A DNA stretch of 64,000 nucleotides, taken from the NCBI GenBank assembly GCA_050998615.1, contig JBPCQA010000013.1, positions 1 through 64,000 on the forward strand, written 5' to 3'. Within the stretch, counting starts at the first letter, position 1. Every line of letters begins with the position of its first letter. Position numbers and translations under genes: made by a program. Positions 7,586 to 16,078 of this stretch are shown in pieces. The notes under the pieces are model-generated. The model did not search any database. It was given only the letters and a program-made list of their open reading frames with translations, and was not told the DNA's origin. The stretch comes from JBPCQA01 sp050998615. GTDB taxonomy: Bacteria; Actinomycetota; Actinomycetes; Propionibacteriales; Nocardioidaceae.

Positions 7586-8892
7586 GCATTCTTGTCGTCG
7601 GTACGTCGCACCGCAGCGCCCCAGCGGAGCTGCTCGAGCAGCTGGCCGTGGACGTTGCCGGCGCCACCAAACTTCGAGCCGCCGCGTTAGAGACGGGCCA
7701 CGTCAACGAGGTCTTGGTGCTCGCCACCTGCAATCGGCTCGAGATCTACGCCGACGTCGACCGCTTCCACGGCAGCGTCGAAGACCTCACCGCACTCCTC
7801 GTCGACCGCGCCACCTGCTCACCCGAGGACGTCATACCGGCCTTGTACGTGCATTACGACGCCGGTGCAGTCGCCCACCTCTTCTCGGTGGCGGCCGGCC
7901 TCGAGTCCATGGTCGTGGGTGAGAGTCAGATCCTTGGCCAAGTCCGAGATGCGCTGCGGGCGGCCCAGTCGGAGGAAACCGTCGGCCCGTCGCTCAACGC
8001 GCTGTTCCAGCAGGGCTTGCGAGTGGGCAAACGCGCGCACGCCGAAACCGGCATCGACCGAGCCGGCCAGTCCGTGGTTTCTGTTGCGCTCGAGCAAGCG
8101 GCCGCCGTGATCGGTGATGTCGCGGGCGCCCGCGTCTGCGTCGTCGGCGCCGGCTCCATCGCCGCTCTCGCCGCTGCGTCGGTACGCCGAGCCGACGCGG
8201 GGGACATCGTCGTCGTCTCTCGCACGTTGTCGAACGCGCAGCGGGTGGCCGCCCGAGTCGACGGCCGGGCCGTCGACATCGAGGAGCTGCCGACTGAGCT
8301 GACCAACGCCGACGTGCTGATCTCCTGCACTGGGGCCACCGGCGTCGTCGTACCGGCCGAGATGATCGCTTGCGCGCATGCGGCGCGCGTCGACGACCGC
8401 CCAATGGTGGTCCTTGACCTTGCGCTGCCACACGATGTGGACCCCGAGGTTGGCAAGCTGTCCGGCATCACCTTGATCCCGCTTGCCTCGCTCGCCAAAC
8501 CGGCTCGCGACAACGCCTACACAGGCACCGCCGTCGAGGCGGCGAAGGAGATCCTCGACGAGGAGGTCACCGCCTTCGCGGCCGCCCGAGAGGCCGCCCG
8601 TCTCGCCCCGACCGTTGTCGCACTTCGCACTATGGCAACTGCCGTCGTGGCCGCCGAGCTGGACCGGTTGTTTGGCAGGCTGGCGACTGTCACTCCAAAC
8701 CAGCAGGCCGAGATCGCCGAGAGCCTTCGTCGCGTCGCGGACAAGCTGATTCACGAGCCCACGGTGCGGGTCAAGCAGCTCGCCGGCCGCGCGCCCGAGG
8801 CGTCGTACGCCGATGCCCTCGCCGAGCTCTTCGCGCTCAACCCGGCCAGCGTGGACGCCGTCACCGGGATCGGGGAGGCGGAGCGGTTGTGA
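7582..8892 (+). CDS. hemA: glutamyl-tRNA reductase HemA
   Basis: First committed step of C5-pathway tetrapyrrole synthesis: NADPH reduction of glutamyl-tRNA to glutamate-1-semialdehyde. 436 residues. The catalytic cysteine lies in ATCNRLEIYA near residue 51. GESQILGQVRDA marks the tRNA/active-site region, VCVVGAGSIAALAA the NADPH Rossmann fold, and the C-terminal helical part forms the dimer spine. Start ATG 7582 overlaps the rex stop and the stop overlaps hemC, so translation is coupled. The product passes to HemL, encoded five genes downstream. Confidence 0.95.
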   Translation: MSILVVGTSHRSAPAELLEQLAVDVAGATKLRAAALETGHVNEVLVLATCNRLEIYADVDRFHGSVEDLTALLVDRATCSPEDVIPALYVHYDAGAVAHLFSVAAGLESMVVGESQILGQVRDALRAAQSEETVGPSLNALFQQGLRVGKRAHAETGIDRAGQSVVSVALEQAAAVIGDVAGARVCVVGAGSIAALAAASVRRADAGDIVVVSRTLSNAQRVAARVDGRAVDIEELPTELTNADVLISCTGATGVVVPAEMIACAHAARVDDRPMVVLDLALPHDVDPEVGKLSGITLIPLASLAKPARDNAYTGTAVEAAKEILDEEVTAFAAAREAARLAPTVVALRTMATAVVAAELDRLFGRLATVTPNQQAEIAESLRRVADKLIHEPTVRVKQLAGRAPEASYADALAELFALNPASVDAVTGIGEAERL

Positions 8893-9815
8893 CAAGCCTG
8901 AAGATCGGCACCCGTGCCAGTACGCTTGCCCGGGTCCAAGGGGACAGCGTCGCGCAGCACCTTAGCGCTCGGCTTGGTGTCGACGTCGAGCTCATCGCGG
9001 TCACCACCAGCGGAGACCGCAGCACCGCGCCGCTGACCCAGATCGGTGGACAAGGTGTGTTTGTCGGAGGGCTCAGGGAGGCCGTCGTCGCCGGGGCGGT
9101 CGACATCGCGGTGCACTCGTTGAAGGATCTCCCGGTCGCGCCAGACGCGAGCGTCGTGCTGGCCGCGGTGCCGACGCGGGAGGATGCTCGCGACGCGCTC
9201 GTCGCCCGCGACCGGCTGACGCTCGGCGAGCTGCCGGCCGGCTCACGAATCGGCACCGGTTCGCCGCGCCGGGCCGCACAGCTCCTGGCGCTTGGCCTCG
9301 ACGTTGACGTGGTGTCGATCCGGGGCAATGTCGAGACGCGAGTGGCCAAGGTCAGAGCGGGTGAGTACGACGCGGTCGTGCTGGCGCGCGCAGGCTTGTC
9401 CCGGCTCGGCAGGCTGCGCGACATCACCGAGAACCTCGACCCACTACAGATGTTGCCGGCCCCGGGCCAAGGCGCCCTCGCCGTGGAAGTCGCGGCCACG
9501 GCTGGTGAGTTGGCAGCGGACGTGCGGGCTGCCCTCGACGACCCCGACGCTCGGGCCGCGGTGTGCGCAGAGCGTGCGATCCTGCTCGCCCTGGACGCCG
9601 GCTGCAGCGCGCCGATCGGCGCGCTTGCCGAGATTGCCGAGGGTGACGATGGTCCAGAGATTTGGCTTCGGGCGGTGGTGTGTGCGCACGATGGGACCCA
9701 TCTGGTCCGGCGTTCACTCGTTGGACGTCCGCAAGCCGCCGAAGCCGTCGGCCGCAGCCTGGCCGAGGTGCTGCTAGCCGATGGGGCTGCCGAGCTCATG
9801 AAGGAGCCGGCGTGA
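8889..9815 (+). CDS. hemC: hydroxymethylbilane synthase HemC
   Basis: Polymerises four porphobilinogen units into hydroxymethylbilane. 308 residues, the usual size. The sequence begins LKIGTRASTLARVQ, contains AVHSLKDLPV and GSRIGTGSPRRAAQL, and carries the dipyrromethane-cofactor cysteine in LDAGCSAPIG. GTG 8889 overlaps the hemA stop (GTGA) and the 3' end overlaps hemD in the same way, so the operon is tightly packed. Confidence 0.95.
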   Translation: MTSLKIGTRASTLARVQGDSVAQHLSARLGVDVELIAVTTSGDRSTAPLTQIGGQGVFVGGLREAVVAGAVDIAVHSLKDLPVAPDASVVLAAVPTREDARDALVARDRLTLGELPAGSRIGTGSPRRAAQLLALGLDVDVVSIRGNVETRVAKVRAGEYDAVVLARAGLSRLGRLRDITENLDPLQMLPAPGQGALAVEVAATAGELAADVRAALDDPDARAAVCAERAILLALDAGCSAPIGALAEIAEGDDGPEIWLRAVVCAHDGTHLVRRSLVGRPQAAEAVGRSLAEVLLADGAAELMKEPA

Positions 9816-11533
9816 AAAAGACCACGAAGATCCAACCAACACAGACCAAGACGGTGAAGAACGCAATGCCGAAGACTGCCGCCGCCAACACCTCGAGCCG
9901 CGCTGGGGCTAGAATTGACCGGCCGATCTCCTCCCCTCGACCCGCAGGGTTTGTGGCGTTCGTCGGCACCGGGCCAGGAGACCCTGGGTTGCTGACCATA
10001 CGGGCGACCGAGCTCATCATGGCTGCCGACGTGCTGATCACCGAGTCCGCCGATCACGCGCCCATGTTGGCGGCCCTCCTTGGTGATCGATTCGACGACG
10101 TCACCGTCGTAGACGGTGGCTACGGTGAAAACGGCCAGCCACTCGCCCATGCGTCCCGGGCGAAGCTCGTCGTCAAGCACGCCAAAGACCACGACGGCTC
10201 CGTCGTGCGCCTGATCTCTGGTGACCCCTGGATATACGCCACCGGAGCCGAGGAGGCCGCGGCTTGCGCGAAGGCGGGCGTGACGTTTGAGGTGGTGCCA
10301 GGCGTCAGCGCGGTCACGGCGGTCCCCGCGTACGCCGGGGTGCCGCTCACCACGCGCACGTCCCGCGAGGTGGTGGTGCTCAACGTGGCCGAGACCGCGA
10401 TCGACTGGTCGAAATATGCCCACATCTCTACCCTCGTCTTGTTGTCGGCGGTGTCCACCATCGAAGAGGTGGCGCGGTGCCTGCAAGATGCCGGCCGGGA
10501 GCCCGAGACGCCGGTGGCGATGACCTCGATCGGCACGACGACCGAGCAGAAGACGGTGGTGTCAACACTCGGCGAGATCGGCGTGGAGGCCACGGCGGCA
10601 CGGATGTGCAACCCTGCGGTCACCGTCGTCGGCGACGTTGTGGACATGCGTGACACCCTCTCGTGGTTTGAGACCAAGCCGCTGTTCGGCTGGCGAGTGC
10701 TGGTGCCACGCACGAAGGAGCAGGCGGGCTCGCTGGTGCACAAGCTCCGCTCGTACGGCGGAGTGCCGGAGGAGGTGCCCACGATCTCCGTGGAGCCGCC
10801 ACGCAACGCTCAGCAGATGGACAAGGCCATCCGCGGGCTGGTCGAGGGACGCTATGAGTGGATCGTCTTCACCTCGGTGAATGCGGTGAAGGCGGTGCGC
10901 GAGAAGTTTGACGAGTACGGGCTAGACGCGCGGGCGTTCAGCGGCCTCAAGGTCGCCGCAGTCGGAGACAAGACGGCTGAGCGCATCGCGCAGTGGGGGA
11001 TCCGACCCGACCTCGTTCCGTCCGACGAGCAGTCAGCGTGTGGACTGCTCGCCGACTGGCCGCCGTACGACGAGTTGCTCGACCCGATCAACCGGGTGTT
11101 CTTGCCGCGCGCCGACATCGCCACCGAAAGCCTGGTGGCGGGGCTTGTGGAGCTGGGATGGGAGGTCGAAGACGTCACCGCCTACCGGACGGTGCGCGCG
11201 TCGCCTCCGCCGGCGCCTACCCGCGATGCGATCAAGAGCGGCAAGTTCGACGCGGTGGTGTTCACCTCGTCGTCAACGGTGCGCAACTTGGTCGGCATCG
11301 CCGGCAAGCCGCACGCGTCCACCGTGATCGCGGCGATCGGGCCGGCGACCGCGAAGACCTGCGAGGAGCACGGCTTGCGGGTCGACGTGCTCGCCCCCAA
11401 GCCTTCCGTCGAGGCACTCGCCGACGCACTTGCCGACTTCGGCGCCGGGCGCCGCCTCTCGATGATCGAGGCCGGTGAGCCGGTGACGAAACCGTCCGAA
11501 CGCCGCGCGTCCGGTCGCCGCCGAGCGACCTAA
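9812..11533 (+). CDS. hemD: fused uroporphyrinogen-III C-methyltransferase / uroporphyrinogen-III synthase
   Basis: 573 residues with two enzymes in one chain. After a Lys/Thr-rich tail of about 40 residues comes the CobA-type SAM methyltransferase domain (FVGTGPGDPGLLTIRATELI, VPGVSAVTAVPAYAG), residues about 45-290. From about residue 300 follows the HemD domain that closes and inverts ring D (GWRVLVPRTKEQAGSL, WIVFTSVNAV, AVVFTSSSTVRNLVG). The fusion is typical of actinobacteria and sends part of the flux to siroheme or cobalamin. GTG 9812 is supported by AAGGAG at 9801-9806 and overlap with the hemC stop. The frame is open further upstream inside hemC but that part has no homology. Confidence 0.93.
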   Translation: MKKTTKIQPTQTKTVKNAMPKTAAANTSSRAGARIDRPISSPRPAGFVAFVGTGPGDPGLLTIRATELIMAADVLITESADHAPMLAALLGDRFDDVTVVDGGYGENGQPLAHASRAKLVVKHAKDHDGSVVRLISGDPWIYATGAEEAAACAKAGVTFEVVPGVSAVTAVPAYAGVPLTTRTSREVVVLNVAETAIDWSKYAHISTLVLLSAVSTIEEVARCLQDAGREPETPVAMTSIGTTTEQKTVVSTLGEIGVEATAARMCNPAVTVVGDVVDMRDTLSWFETKPLFGWRVLVPRTKEQAGSLVHKLRSYGGVPEEVPTISVEPPRNAQQMDKAIRGLVEGRYEWIVFTSVNAVKAVREKFDEYGLDARAFSGLKVAAVGDKTAERIAQWGIRPDLVPSDEQSACGLLADWPPYDELLDPINRVFLPRADIATESLVAGLVELGWEVEDVTAYRTVRASPPPAPTRDAIKSGKFDAVVFTSSSTVRNLVGIAGKPHASTVIAAIGPATAKTCEEHGLRVDVLAPKPSVEALADALADFGAGRRLSMIEAGEPVTKPSERRASGRRRAT

Positions 11534-11558
11534 GCATCGTGGAAAGCGAAGGTCGCTG

Positions 11559-12539
11559 ATGGGCTATCCCACCGCTCGCCCACGCCGCTTGCGTACGACG
11601 CCGGCGCTGCGGCGCCTGGTCGCCGAGACCACTCTCGAACCGCGTCACCTGGTGCTGCCGATGTTCGTCGCCGAGGGCCTCGTCGAGCCCACCGCCATCA
11701 CCAGCATGCCAGGAGTGGTGCAGCACTCGCGCGACTCGCTGCGTAAGGCCGCGGTCGAGGCGGTGGCTGCCGGAGTCGGCGGACTGATGCTGTTCGGCGT
11801 TCCCACTGGCAAGGACCCGGTCGGCAGCGCAGGAGTCGATCCGGACGGCATCTTGAACCGAGCCATCGCTGACGTGGTGGCCGAGGTCGGCAAAGACACC
11901 GTGGTGATGGCCGATTTGTGCCTGGACGAGTTTACCGATCACGGCCACTGCGGTTTGTTGGCCGATGACGGATCGGTCGACAACGACGCGACACTTGCGC
12001 GCTACGCCGAGATGGCGCTCGTCCAGGCACGAGCCGGCGTCCAGGTGGTCGGAGCGAGCGGGATGATGGACGGCCAAGTCGGTGCGATCAGAGCATCACT
12101 TGACGGCGCCGGCTTCGCCGACGTGGCGATCTTGGCCTACGCGGCGAAGTACGCGTCGGCGTTCTACGGCCCCTTCCGAGAAGCTGTCGCATCGACACTC
12201 CATGGCGATCGGCGCACCTACCAGCAAGATCCGGCCAACGGGCGAGAAGCGCTGCGGGAGGCAACGCTCGACATCGACGAGGGCGCCGACGTGGTGCTGG
12301 TCAAACCGGCGCTGGGCTATCTGGACGTGCTGAGCCAGCTGGCGGCGATCTCCGAGGTGCCGGTCGCTGCCTATAACGTGTCCGGGGAGTATTCGATGAT
12401 CGAGGCCGCCGCCGCCGCCGGCTACCTCAATCGGGAGGCGGCGATCGTCGAGGCGCTGACGTCGATCCGGCGCGCCGGTGCCGACATCGTGTTGACCTAC
12501 TGGGCCACCGAAGTCGCCGGCTGGCTCCGGGCCCGCTGA
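11559..12539 (+). CDS. hemB: delta-aminolevulinic acid dehydratase (porphobilinogen synthase) HemB
   Basis: Condenses two 5-aminolevulinate molecules to porphobilinogen. 326 residues. The metal-binding segment reads DLCLDEFTDHGHCG, where Asp replaces the middle cysteine of the three-Cys zinc site, so the metal is probably not the classical Zn. The Schiff-base lysines lie in ILAYAAKYASAFYGPF and VLVKPALGYLD. The ATG at 11559 lies 25 bases after hemD, which suggests one transcript. Confidence 0.95.
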   Translation: MGYPTARPRRLRTTPALRRLVAETTLEPRHLVLPMFVAEGLVEPTAITSMPGVVQHSRDSLRKAAVEAVAAGVGGLMLFGVPTGKDPVGSAGVDPDGILNRAIADVVAEVGKDTVVMADLCLDEFTDHGHCGLLADDGSVDNDATLARYAEMALVQARAGVQVVGASGMMDGQVGAIRASLDGAGFADVAILAYAAKYASAFYGPFREAVASTLHGDRRTYQQDPANGREALREATLDIDEGADVVLVKPALGYLDVLSQLAAISEVPVAAYNVSGEYSMIEAAAAAGYLNREAAIVEALTSIRRAGADIVLTYWATEVAGWLRAR

Positions 12540-12673
12540 GCTGCTTTCCCACCGGCAGATGGTCGGGTGGACTCACCGTGGCTCCTAGGGGAAATGCCGG
12601 AGTTGTGGGGCGATCGGCCCAGCGGCGGGCACCCAATTCGCGGTCGCTTGATCGACTCGGCGACAATGGCACG

Positions 12674-14032
12674 GTGCCGTCAACTAGGGCCGCGACCACG
12701 CGCGGCGATGCCAAGTCACAAGAGCTGTTCGCACGTGCACTCGAGGTGACACCTGGTGGAGTCAACAGCCCGGTGCGCGCGTTCCGCGCGGTCGGTGGCA
12801 CGCCGCGGTTCATGGCCAGCGGGGCAGGCCCCTACCTCTACGACGTCGACGGCAACGAGTACGTCGACCTGGTCGGCTCGTGGGGCCCGCTGATCTTGGG
12901 CCACGCCCATCCCGAGGTGGTGGCAGCCGTTTCGTCGGCTGTCGCCGCCGGTACGTCGTTCGGCACGCCGTCGCTGCCGGAGGTGGAGCTCGCCGTCGAG
13001 ATCGTTGAGCGAACCCCCATCGACCAGGTGCGCCTTGTCTCGTCGGGAACCGAGGCCACCATGTCGGCGATCCGGCTGGCGCGCGGCTTCACCGGGCGCG
13101 AGCTCGTCGTCAAGTTCGCCGGCTGCTATCACGGCCATGTCGACGCGCTGCTGGCCTCGGCCGGCTCCGGGGTGGCGACGTTCGGCCTGCCCGGCACCCC
13201 CGGCGTGCCGGTCGCCGCGACCGCGTCCACCTTGGTGCTGCCCTACAACGACGTCGAGGCGGTGCGCGAGGCGTTCGCGACGTACGGCGACCAGATTGCC
13301 TGCCTCATCACCGAAGCGGCGCCCGGCAACATGGGGGTGGTCCGCCCAGTCGACGGGTTCAACGCCACCCTGGCCCGGCTGTGCCGCGACCACGGTGCCT
13401 TGTTCGTCAGCGATGAGGTGATGACCGGCTTTCGGGTCAGCCGCTCCGGTCACTGGGGGCTCGACGGGGCGGCTGAAGGCTGGGCACCCGACCTGATGAC
13501 ATTCGGCAAGGTGATGGGTGGCGGATTCCCGGCTGCCGCATTCGGAGGACGGGCCGACATCATGGCGGAGCTTGCGCCGGCTGGCCCGGTCTACCAGGCC
13601 GGCACCTTGTCGGGCAACCCGATCGCCACCACGGCTGGGCTGACCACGCTACGGCTGGCGACGAGTGACGTCTACGCCCGACTCGACGAGTCCGCGGCCG
13701 CGATACAGCGACTCGTCAACGATGCGCTGAACGTCGCCGGTGTGCCCCACGTCGCACAGGCGGCCGGAAACCTTTTCAGCGTGTTCTTCGTAGAGTCAGC
13801 TGACGTCGCCGTCGTCCGCAACTTCGATGACGCCAGCCGACAGGTCCTGCACCGCTTTGCGGCCTTCTTCCACGCCATGCTCGATGCGGGGGTCTACCTG
13901 CCACCAAGTGCGTTCGAGGCGTGGTTCGTCAGCGCCGCCCACGACGAGCGGGCCATCGACAAGATCGCGTCGGCACTTCCGAAGGCGGCCGCGGCGGCCG
14001 CCGCTGCACTGCCCGACGACGAGGTGATGTGA
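12674..14032 (+). CDS. hemL: glutamate-1-semialdehyde 2,1-aminomutase HemL
   Basis: PLP enzyme converting glutamate-1-semialdehyde to 5-aminolevulinate. 452 residues. It begins with SQELFARALEVTPGGVNSPV and contains VSSGTEATMSAIRLARG, SDEVMTGFR and the PLP lysine in MTFGKVMGGGFPAAAFGGR near residue 278. GTG 12674 is chosen as the last in-frame start before the homologous region; the frame extends 32 codons further up without resemblance, and no good ribosome binding site is seen for either. The gap after hemB is 134 bases and may hold a separate promoter. The stop overlaps the next ATG. Confidence 0.93.
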   Translation: MPSTRAATTRGDAKSQELFARALEVTPGGVNSPVRAFRAVGGTPRFMASGAGPYLYDVDGNEYVDLVGSWGPLILGHAHPEVVAAVSSAVAAGTSFGTPSLPEVELAVEIVERTPIDQVRLVSSGTEATMSAIRLARGFTGRELVVKFAGCYHGHVDALLASAGSGVATFGLPGTPGVPVAATASTLVLPYNDVEAVREAFATYGDQIACLITEAAPGNMGVVRPVDGFNATLARLCRDHGALFVSDEVMTGFRVSRSGHWGLDGAAEGWAPDLMTFGKVMGGGFPAAAFGGRADIMAELAPAGPVYQAGTLSGNPIATTAGLTTLRLATSDVYARLDESAAAIQRLVNDALNVAGVPHVAQAAGNLFSVFFVESADVAVVRNFDDASRQVLHRFAAFFHAMLDAGVYLPPSAFEAWFVSAAHDERAIDKIASALPKAAAAAAAALPDDEVM

Positions 14033-14694
14033 TGAGCCCGTCCGAGCCGGCGCGGACGGTCGTACACCTGCTGCGGCATGGTGAGGTTGACAACCCCACC
14101 GGTGTCTTGTACGGGCGGCTCGCCCAGTTTCACCTCAGCGACGTTGGTGTACAGATGGCTGAGCGGGTCGCCAAGACGCTCACCGGACGCGACATCACCT
14201 ACCTTGTCTCGTCCCCACTGGAGCGGGCCCAGGAGACCGCACAGCCGGTAGCGGACGCTCTAGGCGTCGAAATCGTGACCGACGCCCGGGTGATCGAGGC
14301 GGCCAACAGCTTCGAGGGGCAACACTTCGGTGTCGGCGACGGGGCACTGCGCAGGCCGACCACCTGGAAGCACCTCTACAACCCGTTCCGGCCGTCCTGG
14401 GGTGAGCCGTACCGCGACATCGCGGTCCGGATGCTCGCGGCCATGCACGACGCCAGGCTGGCTGCCAGCGGTCATGAGGCGCTGATCGTCTCCCACCAGC
14501 TGCCGGTGTGGTGCGCTCGTTCGTTCATCGAGGGCCGCCGGCTCTTCCACGACCCGCGCCGACGGCAGTGCAGTCTGGCGAGCCTTACCACGTTCACCTA
14601 CGACGGAGACCGGGTCACCTCGGTGGCCTATTCCGAGCCCGCTGCTGACCTGGTTGCGGTGCAGGGCGCGAAGAAGTTCACGGCCGGGGCGTAA
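14032..14694 (+). CDS. histidine phosphatase superfamily protein (phosphoglycerate-mutase-like)
   Basis: 220 residues. The catalytic RHG motif is at the N-terminus (VHLLRHGEVDNPTGVLYGR) and the later histidine lies in ALIVSHQLPVWC. The ATG at 14032 shares its first base with the hemL stop. This phosphatase regularly sits between hemL and the cytochrome c maturation genes in actinobacteria. The substrate is unknown; mutase activity is unlikely from the RHGE arrangement alone. Confidence 0.88.
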   Translation: MSPSEPARTVVHLLRHGEVDNPTGVLYGRLAQFHLSDVGVQMAERVAKTLTGRDITYLVSSPLERAQETAQPVADALGVEIVTDARVIEAANSFEGQHFGVGDGALRRPTTWKHLYNPFRPSWGEPYRDIAVRMLAAMHDARLAASGHEALIVSHQLPVWCARSFIEGRRLFHDPRRRQCSLASLTTFTYDGDRVTSVAYSEPAADLVAVQGAKKFTAGA

Positions 14695-14696
14695 GC

Positions 14697-15281
14697 GTGT
14701 CCTTGTTCCGGCGCGGGCTCTTACGGCACGTCGCGACCGCAGCCGCCGCCGTGCTGCTGGGGGCCGGCATCACGTCGTGCTCGGCAACCGTGGCCGGCGG
14801 CGGGGACAACGGATACATCACCGGACAGGGCAGCGTCGACACCATCACCCCAGCGGACCGCAAGGGCGTGCCGACGTTAAAGGGCGCGGCGCTGGGTGGC
14901 GGAACCGTGTCACTGGCAAGCCACCGCGGCAAGATCGTGGTGATCAACGTTTGGGCCGCCTGGTGCCCGCCGTGCCGGGCCGAGGCGGACGCGCTTGTCG
15001 AGGCCGCGAGGAAGATGCCCGACGTGGTGTTCATCGGCATCGACTCGCGCGACAACAACGCCGCCGCCCAGGCGTTCGTGCGCAGTCACCACATCCCCTA
15101 CCCGAGCCTGGCCGACCCCGACGGAAGCGCGATGCTGGCGTTCTACGGCATGCTGGCACCCAACTCGTTGCCGACCACGATGGTGCTCGACACACAGGGG
15201 CGGATCGCGGCGATGGTGTCCGGTGAGATCACCACCTTGACCCTGGTCGGGCTAGTCCACGACATCGCGAGCGGCACATGA
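14697..15281 (+). CDS. ResA/TlpA-like thioredoxin lipoprotein
   Basis: 194 residues. The N-terminus is a lipoprotein signal: basic RRGLLRH, a hydrophobic stretch, then the lipobox GITSC with the anchor cysteine near residue 28. The thioredoxin fold follows with the active site AAWCPPCRAEAD. In System II cytochrome c maturation this type of protein reduces the apocytochrome CXXCH cysteines outside the membrane using electrons from CcdA. GTG 14697 starts two bases after the preceding stop, and the stop overlaps ccdA (ATGA). The assignment is strengthened by ccdA, resB and ccsB downstream. Confidence 0.9.
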   Translation: MSLFRRGLLRHVATAAAAVLLGAGITSCSATVAGGGDNGYITGQGSVDTITPADRKGVPTLKGAALGGGTVSLASHRGKIVVINVWAAWCPPCRAEADALVEAARKMPDVVFIGIDSRDNNAAAQAFVRSHHIPYPSLADPDGSAMLAFYGMLAPNSLPTTMVLDTQGRIAAMVSGEITTLTLVGLVHDIASGT

Positions 15282-16078
15282 GCGCCGCCGCGGTCGACGT
15301 ACTGCTGCCGGCGACCATCGGGTCGTGGTTTCATGGTACGGCGCAGTACGGCTCGTTGCTGTTGGCTGTCCCGGTCGCATTGATCGCAGGGCTGGTGTCG
15401 TTCTTCTCGCCATGCGTCGTGCCGCTGCTCCCCGGCTACCTGTCCTACGTGACAGGGCTGTCCGGTGCCGACATCGCGGCTCACGGGAGCACCGGGGTGC
15501 GCGGCCGGATGGTCACCGGCACCCTGCTGTTCATCGCTGGCTTCTCGTTCGTGTTCATCACCGTGGGGCTGGCAATCGGCCGACTTGGCTACCTCTTTCT
15601 CGACCATCAACGCGGCATCACCGAGGTGCTCGGCGTCTTCACGATCGTGGTCGGCCTGGTGTTCGCCGGTGTTGTCCCCTGGTTTCAACGCGACGTGCGG
15701 TTCCACAAGGTGCCGGCTGTCGGCCTGCTCGCCGCGCCGTTCCTCGGTGCGCTGTTCGCGCTCGGTTGGACACCCTGCATCGGCCCTACTCTGGGCGCCG
15801 TGTATACGCTCGCGTACGACCAGGGCGACTCGCAACGAGCGGCCGTGCTGGTCGTCGCCTACTGCCTCGGGCTGGGCATCCCCTTCCTGATCGCAGCCGT
15901 GACATTTCGCCGGATGATGGGCGCGGTGTCATGGGTTCGCCGGCACCAACGGTGGGTCCAGCGGCTCGGTGGCGTGATGCTGGTGGTGGTCGGTCTGCTG
16001 CTGTTGACCGGCGCCTGGGACTACTTGATCACGTGGACACAGACTCAGGTGGTGGGCTTTGGTCGTACGCCGGTCTGA
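15278..16078 (+). CDS. ccdA: cytochrome c biogenesis protein CcdA
   Basis: 266-residue membrane protein that carries reducing equivalents from cytosolic thioredoxin to the extracytoplasmic ResA-like protein. The first redox cysteine lies in FFSPCVVPLLPGYLSYVTG and the second in LGWTPCIGPTLGAV, the two conserved PC motifs of the DsbD/CcdA transporter. About six hydrophobic helices are visible. ATG 15278 overlaps the previous stop, and resB starts inside the 3' end. Confidence 0.93.
   Translation: MSAAAVDVLLPATIGSWFHGTAQYGSLLLAVPVALIAGLVSFFSPCVVPLLPGYLSYVTGLSGADIAAHGSTGVRGRMVTGTLLFIAGFSFVFITVGLAIGRLGYLFLDHQRGITEVLGVFTIVVGLVFAGVVPWFQRDVRFHKVPAVGLLAAPFLGALFALGWTPCIGPTLGAVYTLAYDQGDSQRAAVLVVAYCLGLGIPFLIAAVTFRRMMGAVSWVRRHQRWVQRLGGVMLVVVGLLLLTGAWDYLITWTQTQVVGFGRTPV

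Noticed and set aside
9662..9811. 50-residue longer N-terminus for HemD
   Set aside because: It lies wholly inside hemC, has no homology, and GTG 9812 has a good ribosome binding site and GTGA overlap.
8861..10486. 541-codon open frame antisense to hemC and hemD
   Set aside because: Overlaps two strongly supported enzymes and shows no domain.
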